The notes: generated from the letters alone by a model not told the origin. A stretch of 64,000 nucleotides of DNA from Rhodothermales bacterium (GCA_951812335.1 OX638293.1:1720731-1784730); one strand, 5' to 3'; shown: positions 1 through 9,005, counted from the first letter of the stretch. Numbers and translations are program-made.

Positions 1-117
1 ATGCGATCCGTTATCGACCAGCTCTTCGCATGCGACAAACCCTATGTATGTCCGAGGGGACGCGCCACAGTGGTTCGGATCCCCATTGACGAGTTGCAGA
101 AGCGCTTCGGTCACTGA
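1..117 (+). CDS. mutL: DNA mismatch repair protein MutL, C-terminal end (partial)
   Basis: Frame 1 is open from the window edge to a TGA at 115-117 and gives 38 residues. The tail contains CPRGRATVVRIPIDELQKRF, which matches the conserved C-terminus of MutL, normally CPHGRPT followed by a leucine-rich end and FGR. In the family this Cys-Pro-x-Gly-Arg motif belongs to the metal-binding endonuclease site of the dimerisation domain. MutL couples MutS mismatch recognition to downstream excision. The rest of the gene lies upstream of the window. tilS begins 13 bases after the stop, so the two may be co-transcribed. The ATG at base 1 is probably an internal methionine. Confidence 0.85.
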   Translation: MRSVIDQLFACDKPYVCPRGRATVVRIPIDELQKRFGH

Positions 118-130
118 CGGCGCTTTCGGC

Positions 131-1525
131 ATGAATTCCTTCGAGCGACGTATCGACGCTTTTCTTCGCCGGCATGCCCTGCTGGAAGCCGGCGAACCGG
201 TGGCGATCGGTCTGAGCGGCGGGGTGGATTCGATCGTGCTTGCCTCGGTGCTGGCTTCGCTGGACATGTCGGTGCGGGCGGTGCATGTCAATTACCGGCT
301 GCGCGGGGACGCATCGGATGAGGACGAGGCGTTCGTGCGGACCTGGTGCGGGGAGCGGGGTATCGATCTGATCGTGCGTTCATTCGATAGAAAATGGCCT
401 TCCAGCGCCTCGGTGCAGCAGGCCGCGCGCGATTTTCGCTATGCCGTTTTCGAGGAGGCGGCCCTGGCGATTCCCTGCGGTAAGGTGGCTGTTGGCCATC
501 ATCGTGACGATCAGGCGGAGACCGTACTTCTGAACCTGTTTCGGGGATCGGGTCCCGAAGGGTTGGCGGGAATGCCGGTCCGGCGGGAGATTTCTCCCGG
601 ATCGTCCGTGCAGGTAGTGCGCCCCCTGCTGGCTGAACGGCGGCGCGACATTGTAGCGTATGCTCGTACACAGGGTCTTACGTGGCGGGAGGATGCATCG
701 AATACCACCCCCAAATACCGGCGCGGCGCACTGCGGGAACACATTTTGCCCCTGATCGAACAGCATTTCGGGGAAGCCGTCATGGAGAATATCGCCCGGT
801 CGGGGTCGCTCGTCCGGGAATATGTGGACGAAGTGTTGCGCGACGAACTGGAAGCCTGTTTCGATGCGGCATTGGCAGGGGAAGGCACTGTGGACGAGGC
901 CGCGGTCCGTGCTTTGCCGCCGGTGTTACGCCGCCGCGTATTTATCGAGGCCCTGCGCCGCTGGGCTCCCGGATTCGAGGCGGATGCCCGTGCGGCGGCT
1001 CGCGTCGAACATTTTCTGGGTATGCAACCGGGCCGGCGGCTCGTATTCGGACATACCGCGGTGTGGCGGGAGCGGGACCGGATCGTTTTTGCGCCTTCCA
1101 ATTCCGGGTCTCCCGGCGAATCCGCTTCTGCATGCCGCCTCGATGCGGAAGGGGCCATAGAAATCCCCGGAGGATATCTGCATGTCGAGCGGCTGGGAGC
1201 GCCTCCCGGCGATGTTTCTGTCGGTGCGCCCGATGAGGTGTATCTTGATGCGCGGACGGCCCGGTTTCCCTTGCTGGTGCGCCCTTGGGCGGCGGGCGAC
1301 CGGTTCGTGCCGCTCGGCATGCGCCGGGGCAAGAAAATCAGCGACTTTCTGACGGACGAGCATGTGCCGCCGCACCGGAAACGCGCGGTCCATGTGGTCG
1401 AATCGGAGGGGCGGATCGTATGGGTGCTTCCGTTGCGGATTTCAGAGGAGGCACGCATTAGGGAAGATTCTTCGGAGGTAGTCCGGTTGCGGTTTGCAAG
1501 GAACCGGGAAGATTCAAATTTGTGA
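131..1525 (+). CDS. tilS: tRNA(Ile)-lysidine synthase
   Basis: This 464-residue protein is the ATP-dependent enzyme that converts C34 of the AUA-reading tRNA-Ile to lysidine. The N-terminal PP-loop motif GLSGGVDS lies at about residues 28-35, followed by the HHRDDQAETVLLNLFRGSG segment typical of TilS. The C-terminal region carries RPWAAGDRF-x-PLGMRRGKK, matching the TilS C-terminal substrate-binding domain. The frame is open from 44, but the start at 131 places the PP-loop at its usual distance from the N-terminus and does not overlap mutL. The hpt frame overlaps or closely follows its stop. A tilS-hpt pair is common in many bacteria. Confidence 0.93.
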   Translation: MNSFERRIDAFLRRHALLEAGEPVAIGLSGGVDSIVLASVLASLDMSVRAVHVNYRLRGDASDEDEAFVRTWCGERGIDLIVRSFDRKWPSSASVQQAARDFRYAVFEEAALAIPCGKVAVGHHRDDQAETVLLNLFRGSGPEGLAGMPVRREISPGSSVQVVRPLLAERRRDIVAYARTQGLTWREDASNTTPKYRRGALREHILPLIEQHFGEAVMENIARSGSLVREYVDEVLRDELEACFDAALAGEGTVDEAAVRALPPVLRRRVFIEALRRWAPGFEADARAAARVEHFLGMQPGRRLVFGHTAVWRERDRIVFAPSNSGSPGESASACRLDAEGAIEIPGGYLHVERLGAPPGDVSVGAPDEVYLDARTARFPLLVRPWAAGDRFVPLGMRRGKKISDFLTDEHVPPHRKRAVHVVESEGRIVWVLPLRISEEARIREDSSEVVRLRFARNREDSNL

Positions 1526-1569
1526 ACCTGCAAGCGCTCTGCGAGAATTCTGAAAAAGCACAGCCGGCC

Positions 1570-2148
1570 ATGTCCGATACTTCTAATTTTTCCAGATTTT
1601 CAGACACTTCCGTGTTGTGCCGGGGCGAGCGCTTCGAGGTGTACATCGACCGCGATGGAATCCGGCGACGCGTGGCTGAAATAGGGGGGGAGATTTCCTT
1701 GCACTACGCAGGAAAGAATCCGGTGCTCATAGGCGTGTTGCATGGCGCCTGCATGTTTCTCGCCGATTTGTTGCGTGTGCTCACGATAGATTGCGAAGTG
1801 GATTTTCGGAGACTGTCTTCGTACGAGGAAGGGAAGACTTCCAGTGGTCAGATCATTGAACGGGAAGGCGTGGCCCGCATTAATCTCCGCGGGCGCCATG
1901 TCATTGTGGTGGAAGACATTGTGGATACGGGACTTACTATGGCATATCTCATAGAACGCATCAAGAAGCAGGGGCCGGCCTCACTCCGTATCGCTACGCT
2001 CCTGCACAAGCCCGAAGCGGCCCGTGTGCATGTCCCCCTCGATTATGTAGGGTTCCGGGCGCCCAATCGCTTTCTGATCGGCTACGGAATGGATTACGAG
2101 CAAACCGGGCGTCACCTGCCGGAGATATATATTCAGGTGGAGGAGTAG
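1570..2148 (+). CDS. hpt: Hypoxanthine phosphoribosyltransferase
   Basis: This purine-salvage enzyme transfers the phosphoribosyl group from PRPP to hypoxanthine or guanine. The PRPP-binding loop VVEDIVDTGLTM and the upstream GVLHGACMFLADL segment are both diagnostic of HPRT, and the ~192-residue length is normal. The frame can also start at a GTG at 1522, overlapping the tilS stop by 4 bp. The ATG at 1570 is preferred because it gives the typical N-terminal length, but the GTG start would give translational coupling. It probably shares a transcript with tilS. ftsH, often found next to this pair, is absent. Confidence 0.92.
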   Translation: MSDTSNFSRFSDTSVLCRGERFEVYIDRDGIRRRVAEIGGEISLHYAGKNPVLIGVLHGACMFLADLLRVLTIDCEVDFRRLSSYEEGKTSSGQIIEREGVARINLRGRHVIVVEDIVDTGLTMAYLIERIKKQGPASLRIATLLHKPEAARVHVPLDYVGFRAPNRFLIGYGMDYEQTGRHLPEIYIQVEE

Positions 2149-2432
2149 GGGACAGGACGGAGACATCCGAAACCAGCACCGTCATGATATTTACTCATCC
2201 ATTGGATTCATTTGATGGAGGTTCTGCCATTTGGCGGTTCAGTTCATGCACCGATATGCCCAGCAATTCGGCAGTTCTGGATTCCGAAACCGCATTTATC
2301 GGACAAGGCGCGAAAGCACGAGCGCCTGGAGCGTTGCGGCTTTTCCCCTGGTAATCGGTGTTTGCTCCTCTGGCTTATGCCCGGGGCATAAGCCAATAAC
2401 CCGCAGCCTTGTTCCATACACGCCGCATTATT
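2149..2432. other. Convergent intergenic region, no gene recognised
   Basis: This region of 284 bases separates the ends of hpt and the HD-domain gene. A 95-codon open frame beginning at 2231 has no recognisable features and runs into the opposite-strand gene, so it is not called. The only structure seen is the palindrome at 2371-2395. Confidence 0.6.
2371..2395. terminator. 25-bp near-perfect palindrome between convergent genes
   Basis: TGGCTTATGCCC is followed after a single G by its exact reverse complement, GGGCATAAGCCA. It lies between two convergent genes, so it may act as a bidirectional transcription-stop or RNA 3'-end structure. A one-base loop cannot form as written in RNA, so the real loop would open a few pairs, and no T-run follows. 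A protein-binding site is equally possible. Confidence 0.35.
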
Positions 2433-3725
2433 TCACCCTCCCATCTCCAATCCTACTTCCTTCGGGTAGCACACGAACGGCTTCACCACCACCTCCCCAA
2501 GCGAAGAAACCGTCGTAGCCTCGGCCGTTTGGGAAAGCTCCCGGACGGTTCCGCTTCTATCGAGCACATGCACCGAATCCCGCACGTGTTCGTAGGCAAG
2601 ATGCCGCGTGTCGTCCCGGATCAGATAGCAATGGGCGTTTTCCCTTGCGCAAGCCGCATCGCTCAACCCCTTGCTTACAAGCCATGCTGCGATGCGGTCT
2701 GTCCATTCTTCTACCTGCTCCTTCGACGGGAGGTCGGACAGAAACGTAACGCGGAAGAAATCCCGTTCGATAAACCGGCGGCAGAGATCGGCCAGGATAC
2801 GGTCCGGGTGGCGCATACATGCTTTCATGCAATACATGACATCCACATCGTCGATTCGGCAAAAGTGCTTCCGGACATCTTCCCGGCGTATATCGTCGAG
2901 GGTCAGATGATTTGTCAGGAAAAAGAGCAGGGAAGGCGAGCAGCATCCGTCCAGGTTTTTCGAATCCCGCGCAAGGTGTCCGCGTATCCGCCCGAAAGCG
3001 GTGCGCAGGAGCCTGTCCCCCGCGACCACGGTTTTGTGCAGATAGACCTGCCAGTACATCAGCCGCCGGGAGATGATATAATTTTCGATAGCGTAGATGC
3101 CCTTGGCTTCGATGACGATACGGGAATCCGGGCCGCCCCCCTGGGGATGCGCCCGCATGGTTTTGATGATGCGCTCTACGCCCACATCTCCCTCTACGAC
3201 ACCGGTATAAAAGGAATCGCGCCGCAGGAAGTCCAGGCGGTCCATATCCAGTTGGCTGGAAACAAGCTGGTGAAAAAAAGGACGTTCGTACGTACCGTCG
3301 AATATCTTCAGCGCCAGGTCCAGGGCGCCATCGAAACGTTCGTTGAGCGAAACCATGAGCTCCCGGCTCATGTTTTCATGACGGTAACCCTCAATAAAGG
3401 TATGTTCCAGCACATGGGAGAACGGGCCGTGTCCGATGTCGTGCAACATAGCCGCTGCCTGCGCGGCAATGGATTCTTCGGAAGATACAGGCGTTCCCTT
3501 GTCGGCAAGATTCGAAAGAGCATCCTGCATCAGGGCCATGGCGCCGAGCGCATGGCCAAACCGCGTATGTTCGGCGCCGGGGAACACGAGATGCCCTATA
3601 CCCAGTTGGCGGATGCGCCGCAGACGTTGCATCTCCGGCGTTCCGATCAGCTCCATGAGGATATTTTTCGGAACGGAGATGAACCCGTGCACCGGATCGC
3701 AGAATATCTTGAATCGACTTACCAT
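2433..3725 (-). CDS. HD-domain phosphohydrolase, dGTPase/SAMHD1-like
   Basis: This 430-residue HD-superfamily hydrolase resembles the YdhJ/SAMHD1-like group that often acts on (deoxy)nucleoside triphosphates. Visible motifs are the N-terminal DPVHGFISVPKN, the metal-site segments HTRFGHALG and MLHDIGHGPFSH, and DMDRLDFLRRDSF. Together these supply the H...HD...D ligands. The frame extends upstream to an ATG at 3794. The start at 3725 is chosen because homologues begin only a few residues before the DPVHGF motif, and it leaves room for a promoter facing the divergent gene. The substrate cannot be read from sequence. Confidence 0.82.
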   Translation of the reverse strand: MVSRFKIFCDPVHGFISVPKNILMELIGTPEMQRLRRIRQLGIGHLVFPGAEHTRFGHALGAMALMQDALSNLADKGTPVSSEESIAAQAAAMLHDIGHGPFSHVLEHTFIEGYRHENMSRELMVSLNERFDGALDLALKIFDGTYERPFFHQLVSSQLDMDRLDFLRRDSFYTGVVEGDVGVERIIKTMRAHPQGGGPDSRIVIEAKGIYAIENYIISRRLMYWQVYLHKTVVAGDRLLRTAFGRIRGHLARDSKNLDGCCSPSLLFFLTNHLTLDDIRREDVRKHFCRIDDVDVMYCMKACMRHPDRILADLCRRFIERDFFRVTFLSDLPSKEQVEEWTDRIAAWLVSKGLSDAACARENAHCYLIRDDTRHLAYEHVRDSVHVLDRSGTVRELSQTAEATTVSSLGEVVVKPFVCYPKEVGLEMGG

Positions 3726-3811
3726 GGATTGCGTGACATGAAGCATTTGGATAGGAACGCGCGGTCGATCTTCCTGCTCCGAACTTCGAGGCAAGTTACA
3801 ACCTTGTTACA

Positions 3812-5275
3812 TTGTCATCCCTACAACCGGACGTGATCGTTTCACGCGGCGCCTATATCGCCTGTTGCGTCGACGTGGCGCCCGACTTTGCGTCCCGGGC
3901 AAAATACGCCCTGCGGATGCTGCTGACGCCGCTCGGACTGGAGCCGCGGTGGATCGAGCCCGACGCCCTCGCCGGCACGGCGCCAGCCGATGCTCCGGTG
4001 TTGTATTACGGACGGCATGAGACTATGCCGCCGGATCCGCGCATGATTCCGTTTACCCATGCACCGGGCGCCGTCGTTTTTCTTGCGGGAACGTCTCCTT
4101 TCGATCCCCGGCATGCTTCCACCTGCGAGATCGAGGGACAACCCGTCCCGGTTTGTTTTACCGATGAAAACGGACGCCCGGACATCGTTGCTTCCGCATT
4201 CCTGTGGCTGAGTGGTTGGCAGGAGCGGGCGGCAGTAAAACGGGATGCGCACGGGCGCGTTCTATTTGCGGACTCGCTGCCGGCGCAGTTTGACACGGCC
4301 TGCTTTCCTGTAGTGGATGCCTATCGCGTATGGCTGGCCGAACGGCTACGGACCGGGGGCGTACCGATCTGGCCTCGCCGGTGGGCAGGCAGCGATTGGG
4401 CGTTCTGTTCCACGCACGACGTGGATTACGGGAGTAAATGGCGCCCCGGTATTCTGTATCGCGAAGGAATAGAGTATTTCGTGCAGAATCGCCGAGGGGA
4501 ATCCTTCCGGGAGCGCTGCCGGCGTCTCGGGCGCGTAGGCCGCCAGATACTTGCAGGGGATCCGTTCCGACGTTCGATCCGGGAAATTCCTCACGAGGTT
4601 GTTTCGCAGGGCGGAACCGCTACGTTCTTCGTAAAAGCGGGCGCTGATCACTGGCGTGACACGAAATATCGGCTCGGTTCGCCTTTCCTGAGAAACTGGA
4701 TGGCCCGGATTTCGCAAGAAGATTTCGAGATCGGCTTGCATCCTTCGTACCGCGCTATCGACGAGCCGGATCGTTTCGGGCTCGAGAAAAAGCGGCTGGC
4801 CAAGGCATTGGAACAAGTGGGCGCCCCCCCTCCCATATCGGTGCGGCAGCATTATCTCCGGTTCGATCCGGTGACAACCCCCCGCCTTCAGGCGGCGCGC
4901 GGTTTCCGCATAGACAGCACGCTGGGATTTGCCGAACACGAAGGATTCCGGCGCGGCACTTGTTTGCCGTTCCGGTTATACGATCTCGAGGAAGATCGTT
5001 CGCTGGATGTGTGGGAGATGCCGCTCACCGCCATGGATTCCACACTGTTCGGGCATCGCGGACTCGATCCCGAAGAGGCCATTCGGACGACATCGGGCCT
5101 GATGGAGACATGCCGCCGGTACGGAGGGGCGTTCGTGGGGTTGTGGCATCCTGTGCTGGGGGATGAAATCGACTTTCCGGGATGGGAGAAACACTTCCTC
5201 GCAGTACTGGACGAAGCGAAGCGGGAAGGCGCCTGCATCATGGGGTTGGCGCAGGCGTTGGGGGCGTGGGAGTAA
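3812..5275 (+). CDS. Polysaccharide-deacetylase-like protein
   Basis: This protein of about 487 residues resembles NodB-fold (CE4-like) carbohydrate esterases. The segment FCSTHDVDYG (~residue 195) carries the catalytic/metal Asp-Asp pattern, and IGLHPSYRA and FVGLWHPVLGDE carry later histidines expected to complete the metal site. The ~170-residue N-terminal part resembles a domain often seen with these proteins in Bacteroidota. No signal peptide is visible, so it may act in the cytoplasm or its function may have diverged. The start is uncertain: TTG at 3812, or GTG at 3833. Its substrate is unknown, and there is no direct link to the neighbouring alginate genes beyond proximity. Confidence 0.7.
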   Translation: MSSLQPDVIVSRGAYIACCVDVAPDFASRAKYALRMLLTPLGLEPRWIEPDALAGTAPADAPVLYYGRHETMPPDPRMIPFTHAPGAVVFLAGTSPFDPRHASTCEIEGQPVPVCFTDENGRPDIVASAFLWLSGWQERAAVKRDAHGRVLFADSLPAQFDTACFPVVDAYRVWLAERLRTGGVPIWPRRWAGSDWAFCSTHDVDYGSKWRPGILYREGIEYFVQNRRGESFRERCRRLGRVGRQILAGDPFRRSIREIPHEVVSQGGTATFFVKAGADHWRDTKYRLGSPFLRNWMARISQEDFEIGLHPSYRAIDEPDRFGLEKKRLAKALEQVGAPPPISVRQHYLRFDPVTTPRLQAARGFRIDSTLGFAEHEGFRRGTCLPFRLYDLEEDRSLDVWEMPLTAMDSTLFGHRGLDPEEAIRTTSGLMETCRRYGGAFVGLWHPVLGDEIDFPGWEKHFLAVLDEAKREGACIMGLAQALGAWE

Positions 5276-5496
5276 TGCGTCAAGGCTCTGATCGACACCC
5301 ATACTTACCACTGCGGCCCCCATTTCTCATCGTTTCCCTATTGCTGATCTGCCCCGGCAGTCCGCGGATTTCCCACGCATTTTTTCCTTCCGTATGATTC
5401 CCCTTAAAGATTGGTTTTGTTAATATGTATGATGTATTATATCACTGCCTTTTCCCAATCAGGTTTTTTGCTGAGTAAGACCATTTTTCCCCCACC
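5276..5496. other. Leader region of the forward alginate operon
   Basis: This is 221 non-coding bases upstream of the PL17 lyase. Its 3' half is AT-rich and holds the segment TAATATGTATGATGTAT at 5421-5437, which matches 16 of 17 positions at 20459-20475 in front of the reverse-strand lyase genes. No hairpin terminator or RNA gene was seen. Confidence 0.5.
5429..5445. promoter_or_regulatory. Weak candidate FadR-type operator upstream of PL17 lyase
   Basis: ATGATGTATTATATCAC has only a degenerate dyad, but its left half and the preceding bases repeat the segment that contains the better operator candidate at 20467-20483. It lies about 52-68 bases before the PL17 start codon. The sequence shows the similarity; binding by the nearby FadR-type regulator is inference. 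Confidence 0.35.
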
Positions 5497-7704
5497 ATGC
5501 ATCGATTTTTTCTCGTTGGCCTGTCTCTGTTGTTTGTCGTCGAGCATGGCGCAGCGCAACATGCAGGTATTTTCATTACTCAGGAAGAAGCCGCCGAAAT
5601 ACGGGATGCACTGGGGAAGTACGAGTTGCTTGACAATGCCGTCGCCCTGGCCAAAGGGACGCTGGAAGAGGCTTTTTCGCAGCCCATAGAGGCGCCGCTA
5701 CCGGGCGAAGCGGGCGGCTATGAGCACGAGCGGCACAAGCAGAACTACCGGGAGATGCGATACGCCGGGCTGCTCTACAGCATTACCGGGGAAGAGAGGT
5801 ACGCAGCGTTCGTGCGGGATATGCTGGAGGAATACGCCGTTTTGTACCCCACCCTCGGTCCGCACCCGCTTGCGCGGAATCAAAAACCCGGCAAGATATT
5901 TCACCAGACGCTCAATGAAGAGGTCTGGCTGGTCCATACCAGCATCGCGTACGATTGCATCTACGAATGGCTTTCCGAAGAAGAACGCGCGCGCTTCGAG
6001 ACGCACATCTTTCGTCCGATGGCGGAATGGTTCTCCGTACGCAATAAAGAGGAATTCAACCGGATTCATAACCACGGTACCTGGGCCGTCGCCGCCGTCG
6101 GAATGATCGCTTACGTGATGGGCGACCGGACGCTCGTCGAGAAGGCTTTGCACGGCACGGAACTGGACGGGGAGGGGGGGTTTCTTGCGCAGCTCGACCT
6201 GCTTTTTTCGCCCGACGGCTATTACATGGAAGGGCCGTACTATATCCGCTATGCGCTCATGCCCTTCTTTTATTTTGCCGAGGCGGTACACCGCATGCAG
6301 CCTGAAGCGGGCATCTACGACTACCGTGACCGGATTCTTCGCAAAGCCCACTATTCGGCTGTGCAGACCGCTTTTCCCAATGGCATTTTCCCCCCTATCA
6401 ACGATGCTTCCCGCACGATGGATGTGGCGGCGCCGGAAGTGATTTTGGCGAATGCATTGACGTACGGTCAGTACGGCGCGGACGAGAGCTTGCTCGGCAT
6501 TGCCCGGATTCAAGATCGGGTGATTCTGAATGGTTCGGGGCTGGAGGTTGCCCGTGACTACGCCGCACTGGATGCGCCGCCCGATATGAACTGGCCATCG
6601 ATCGAATTCACGGATGGTCACGACGGCGAGCAGGGGGGACTTGGCATCCTGCGTATGGGCGGGGGCCAGGATGAATCCATGTTGCTGATGAAGTATGGCG
6701 TACATGGCGGCGGGCACGGTCACTTTGATAAATTGCACTTCATTTTCTTCGATCAGGGGCGTGAGGTTATAAACGATTATGGCTTTGGCCGATGGATCAA
6801 TGTCGAGCCCAAATTCGGTGGACGCTACCTGCCGGAGAACGACTCCTACGCGATGCAGACGATTGCGCATAACACGGTGGTGGTAGACGGTTTGACGCAG
6901 AACCTTGGGGATGGGAATGCGGCCGAGGAGACTTCCGGTCAGCGCCATTTCTTCGATAGCGAGGGGGCGCAGGTGAAAGTAATGAGCGCGCGAGCCGACA
7001 CGCATTATGAAGGGGTCGGGATGCAGCGGACGATGCTGCTGGTCAAGCAGGACAGGTTGCCGTACCCGGTCGTCATCGATCTTTTCCGACTGGAAAGCGA
7101 CGAGATCCGCCAGTACGATTATCCGTTTCATTACTCGGGTCAACTGGTCACGTCCAGTCTCGACTTCCAGACGCACACCGGGGCCCTCCAGCCTCTGGGC
7201 GAGGATTCGGGATATCAGCACATTTGGGAGACGGCTCGCGCCGCAACCGACGAGACCATCCGTTTTACCTGGCTGGACGGTCATCGGTACTATTCCATCA
7301 TCTCGGCGGGGATGCCCGACACGGAGGTGCTTTCAGGGCGTACAGGCGCCAACGACCCGAACTTCAACCTGCGGGCCGAACCTGTGCTGATCGTGCGGCA
7401 GCATGGCCAGGATCATCTGTTCGCCTCCGTCATCGAGCCGCACGGATATTTCAATGAGGCTCGGGAACGGTCTGTCCAGGCTCGTTCCCTGATCGAACAA
7501 GTGCGCGTGGCGGGACATGACGACAGGGCGAGCGTCATCGAGATTGAAGACGCGAATGGTCTTTTCTGGCGCGTGATGGTGAACAATGGACCGCCATCCG
7601 GGACCACAGAACACAATGTTTCTTTCGGCGGGAAGACGTACGTGTGGACGGGTAACTTCAAGGTCGAGTTCATCGATGAATCTGCCGAGCCATCGGATGA
7701 ATAA
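5497..7704 (+). CDS. PL17-type oligoalginate lyase (heparinase II/III fold)
   Basis: This 735-residue exported lyase begins with a signal peptide (Met-His-Arg-Phe followed by a hydrophobic stretch ending in HGAAQ). It has an alpha-toroid N-terminal half and a heparinase II/III-like beta half. Motifs typical of PL17 are NRIHNHGTW (~188-196), YYMEGPYYIRYA (~243), GGGHGHFDKLHF (~404), NDYGFGRW and AHNTVVVDG (~457). PL17 enzymes release unsaturated monouronates from alginate oligomers by beta-elimination. The neighbours encode the next steps: SDR reductase, KdgF-like cupin and TRAP transporter. No T9SS tail or lipobox is seen, so a periplasmic location is likely. PL15 is a less likely alternative. 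Confidence 0.85.
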   Translation: MHRFFLVGLSLLFVVEHGAAQHAGIFITQEEAAEIRDALGKYELLDNAVALAKGTLEEAFSQPIEAPLPGEAGGYEHERHKQNYREMRYAGLLYSITGEERYAAFVRDMLEEYAVLYPTLGPHPLARNQKPGKIFHQTLNEEVWLVHTSIAYDCIYEWLSEEERARFETHIFRPMAEWFSVRNKEEFNRIHNHGTWAVAAVGMIAYVMGDRTLVEKALHGTELDGEGGFLAQLDLLFSPDGYYMEGPYYIRYALMPFFYFAEAVHRMQPEAGIYDYRDRILRKAHYSAVQTAFPNGIFPPINDASRTMDVAAPEVILANALTYGQYGADESLLGIARIQDRVILNGSGLEVARDYAALDAPPDMNWPSIEFTDGHDGEQGGLGILRMGGGQDESMLLMKYGVHGGGHGHFDKLHFIFFDQGREVINDYGFGRWINVEPKFGGRYLPENDSYAMQTIAHNTVVVDGLTQNLGDGNAAEETSGQRHFFDSEGAQVKVMSARADTHYEGVGMQRTMLLVKQDRLPYPVVIDLFRLESDEIRQYDYPFHYSGQLVTSSLDFQTHTGALQPLGEDSGYQHIWETARAATDETIRFTWLDGHRYYSIISAGMPDTEVLSGRTGANDPNFNLRAEPVLIVRQHGQDHLFASVIEPHGYFNEARERSVQARSLIEQVRVAGHDDRASVIEIEDANGLFWRVMVNNGPPSGTTEHNVSFGGKTYVWTGNFKVEFIDESAEPSDE

Positions 7705-7765
7705 CGCATTGAAGCCCTCTGCTTCGTCCAGCCGTTTCCGTTGCAAACCACATCAGGAGGTAAGT

Positions 7766-7831
7766 ATGCCTACAAAAGACAGATACCATGATGTATTGGG
7801 GATAAGGAGGGGGGTGTTTCATGTACGGTGA
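7766..7831 (+). CDS. 21-codon leader ORF overlapping the SDR start
   Basis: A strong Shine-Dalgarno AGGAGG at 7755-7760 precedes ATG at 7766. The ORF reads 21 codons to TGA at 7829-7831, overlapping the first 11 bases of the SDR gene in another frame. Such an arrangement can couple translation of the downstream gene. The peptide (MPTKDRYHDVLGIRRG followed by five more residues) resembles nothing recognised. It could be chance, but few genes in this window have so good a ribosome-binding site. Confidence 0.35.
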   Translation: MPTKDRYHDVLGIRRGVFHVR

Positions 7832-8579
7832 CCTGAAGGACAAAGTAGCCCTTGTAACCGGCGGCGGACGCGATATCGGAAGGGCTATTGCATGCAAACT
7901 TGCCGAAAGCGGAGCTTCTGTTGCTGTCAATTACCGGTCCAGCAAAAAGGAAGCGGAGGCTACCGTTGCGACGATCGTGGAACGAGGAGGGCAGGCGGTA
8001 GCCATCCAGGCCGATGTTTCCCGGAGCGACGATGTTGAGCGCCTTGTTGCAGAGACCGCCAGCGCGTTGGGCAACCCCATTCACATTCTCGTGAACAATG
8101 CAGGTGGATTGATTGCCCGGAAGAAAGTACTCGAGATGGATGAAGCGTTCTGGGACGAGGTGATGGCTGTAAATCTGAAAAGTGTTTTTCTGGTGACGAA
8201 GGCGACGTTGCCCTATATGGCCGATGGAGGGGCTATTGTCAACCTGTCGTCACTGGCCGCCCGGGATGGCGGCGGTGGCGGGTCGATAGCCTATGCTGCG
8301 TCGAAAGGCGGTGTACTGACCATGACGCGGGGGCTGGCCAAGGAATTGAGTCCCCGCAGCATCAGGGTCAATAGTGTTTCGCCGGGTCTGATCAATACCA
8401 CGTTTCACGATACGTTTACGCCCGATGCGGTTCGTGAAACGGTGGCCGCGAAGACGGCAGTGGGACGTGAAGGCGAGGCGGCGGATGTGGCCAACGCGGT
8501 CGTCTTTCTGGCCTCCGAGGCGTCTGCATATATCAACGGCGAATCGGTGGAGATCAATGGCGGGTTGTATTTCATCTGA
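7821..8579 (+). CDS. SDR-family oxidoreductase, probable DEH reductase
   Basis: This 252-residue classical short-chain dehydrogenase has cofactor loop TGGGRDIG (~13-20), NNAGG (~91), catalytic Ser in NLSSLAA, and YAASK with the Tyr/Lys pair (~158-162). An Arg-Ser-Ser after the second strand (NYRSSKKEA) suggests NADPH preference, as in FabG-like enzymes. In alginate pathways an SDR reduces 4-deoxy-L-erythro-5-hexoseulose uronate (DEH) to 2-keto-3-deoxygluconate. The position between the PL17 lyase and the KdgF-like gene supports that role. Sequence alone cannot exclude another hexuronate or 3-oxoacyl substrate. The start ATG at 7821 follows an AAGGAGG stretch. Confidence 0.82.
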   Translation: MYGDLKDKVALVTGGGRDIGRAIACKLAESGASVAVNYRSSKKEAEATVATIVERGGQAVAIQADVSRSDDVERLVAETASALGNPIHILVNNAGGLIARKKVLEMDEAFWDEVMAVNLKSVFLVTKATLPYMADGGAIVNLSSLAARDGGGGGSIAYAASKGGVLTMTRGLAKELSPRSIRVNSVSPGLINTTFHDTFTPDAVRETVAAKTAVGREGEAADVANAVVFLASEASAYINGESVEINGGLYFI

Positions 8580-8645
8580 CCGGGCTTCTTTGGATTACGT
8601 TTGGGGAGTTTTATCCGCCTTGACGCCCACAAAAAACCTTTTTGC

Positions 8646-9005
8646 ATGATGGATTCGGATACCCCGGCAACCCGTCTTTTCATCAAAAGCGACGATGTTG
8701 CATGGAAATCCCCGGATAAAGGGATTACCCGGCAGATTCTGGGGTATGATGACAGCCTTATGCTTGTACGGGTGTGTTTCGAGCAGGGCGCCGTGGGGGT
8801 CATGCACAACCATCCGCATCGCCAGGTTACCTATGTGGAATCCGGCTCATTCGAGGTCAGCATCGACGGAAAAAAAGAAACGCTCAAAACGGGCGACTCC
8901 TTTTTTGTTCCACCCGAAGTTGCGCACGGGGCCCTTGCCCTCGAAGAGGGATGCCTGATCGATGTGTTCGCGCCTGCCCGCGAGAGTTTTCTTGAGGGGA
9001 AATAG
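8646..9005 (+). CDS. kdgF: KdgF-like cupin, unsaturated uronate linearisation
   Basis: This 119-residue single-domain cupin has metal ligands visible in HNHPHRQVTYV (~54-64) and in the PPEVAHGAL segment (~92-100). The family signature near the end, LIDVFAPARESFL, is the KdgF hallmark (usually DVFSPxREDFL). KdgF converts ring-form 4,5-unsaturated monouronates from pectin or alginate lyases to linear ketone products, speeding entry to KDG. Its place after the PL17 lyase and SDR fits this exactly. The ATG at 8646 is chosen over in-frame upstream sequence because it begins shortly before the conserved region. It is likely cytoplasmic, since no signal peptide is present. Confidence 0.85.
   Translation: MMDSDTPATRLFIKSDDVAWKSPDKGITRQILGYDDSLMLVRVCFEQGAVGVMHNHPHRQVTYVESGSFEVSIDGKKETLKTGDSFFVPPEVAHGALALEEGCLIDVFAPARESFLEGK

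Noticed and set aside
44-130. Start of tilS at 44
   Set aside because: This would overlap the end of mutL and add 29 residues not expected before the PP-loop.
2159-2200. ACATCCGAAACC followed by TCATGATATTTAC, resembling the mid-part of repeat copy C
   Set aside because: Only two short blocks match, and both terminal inverted repeats and the internal hairpin are missing, so it is probably chance rather than a seventh copy.
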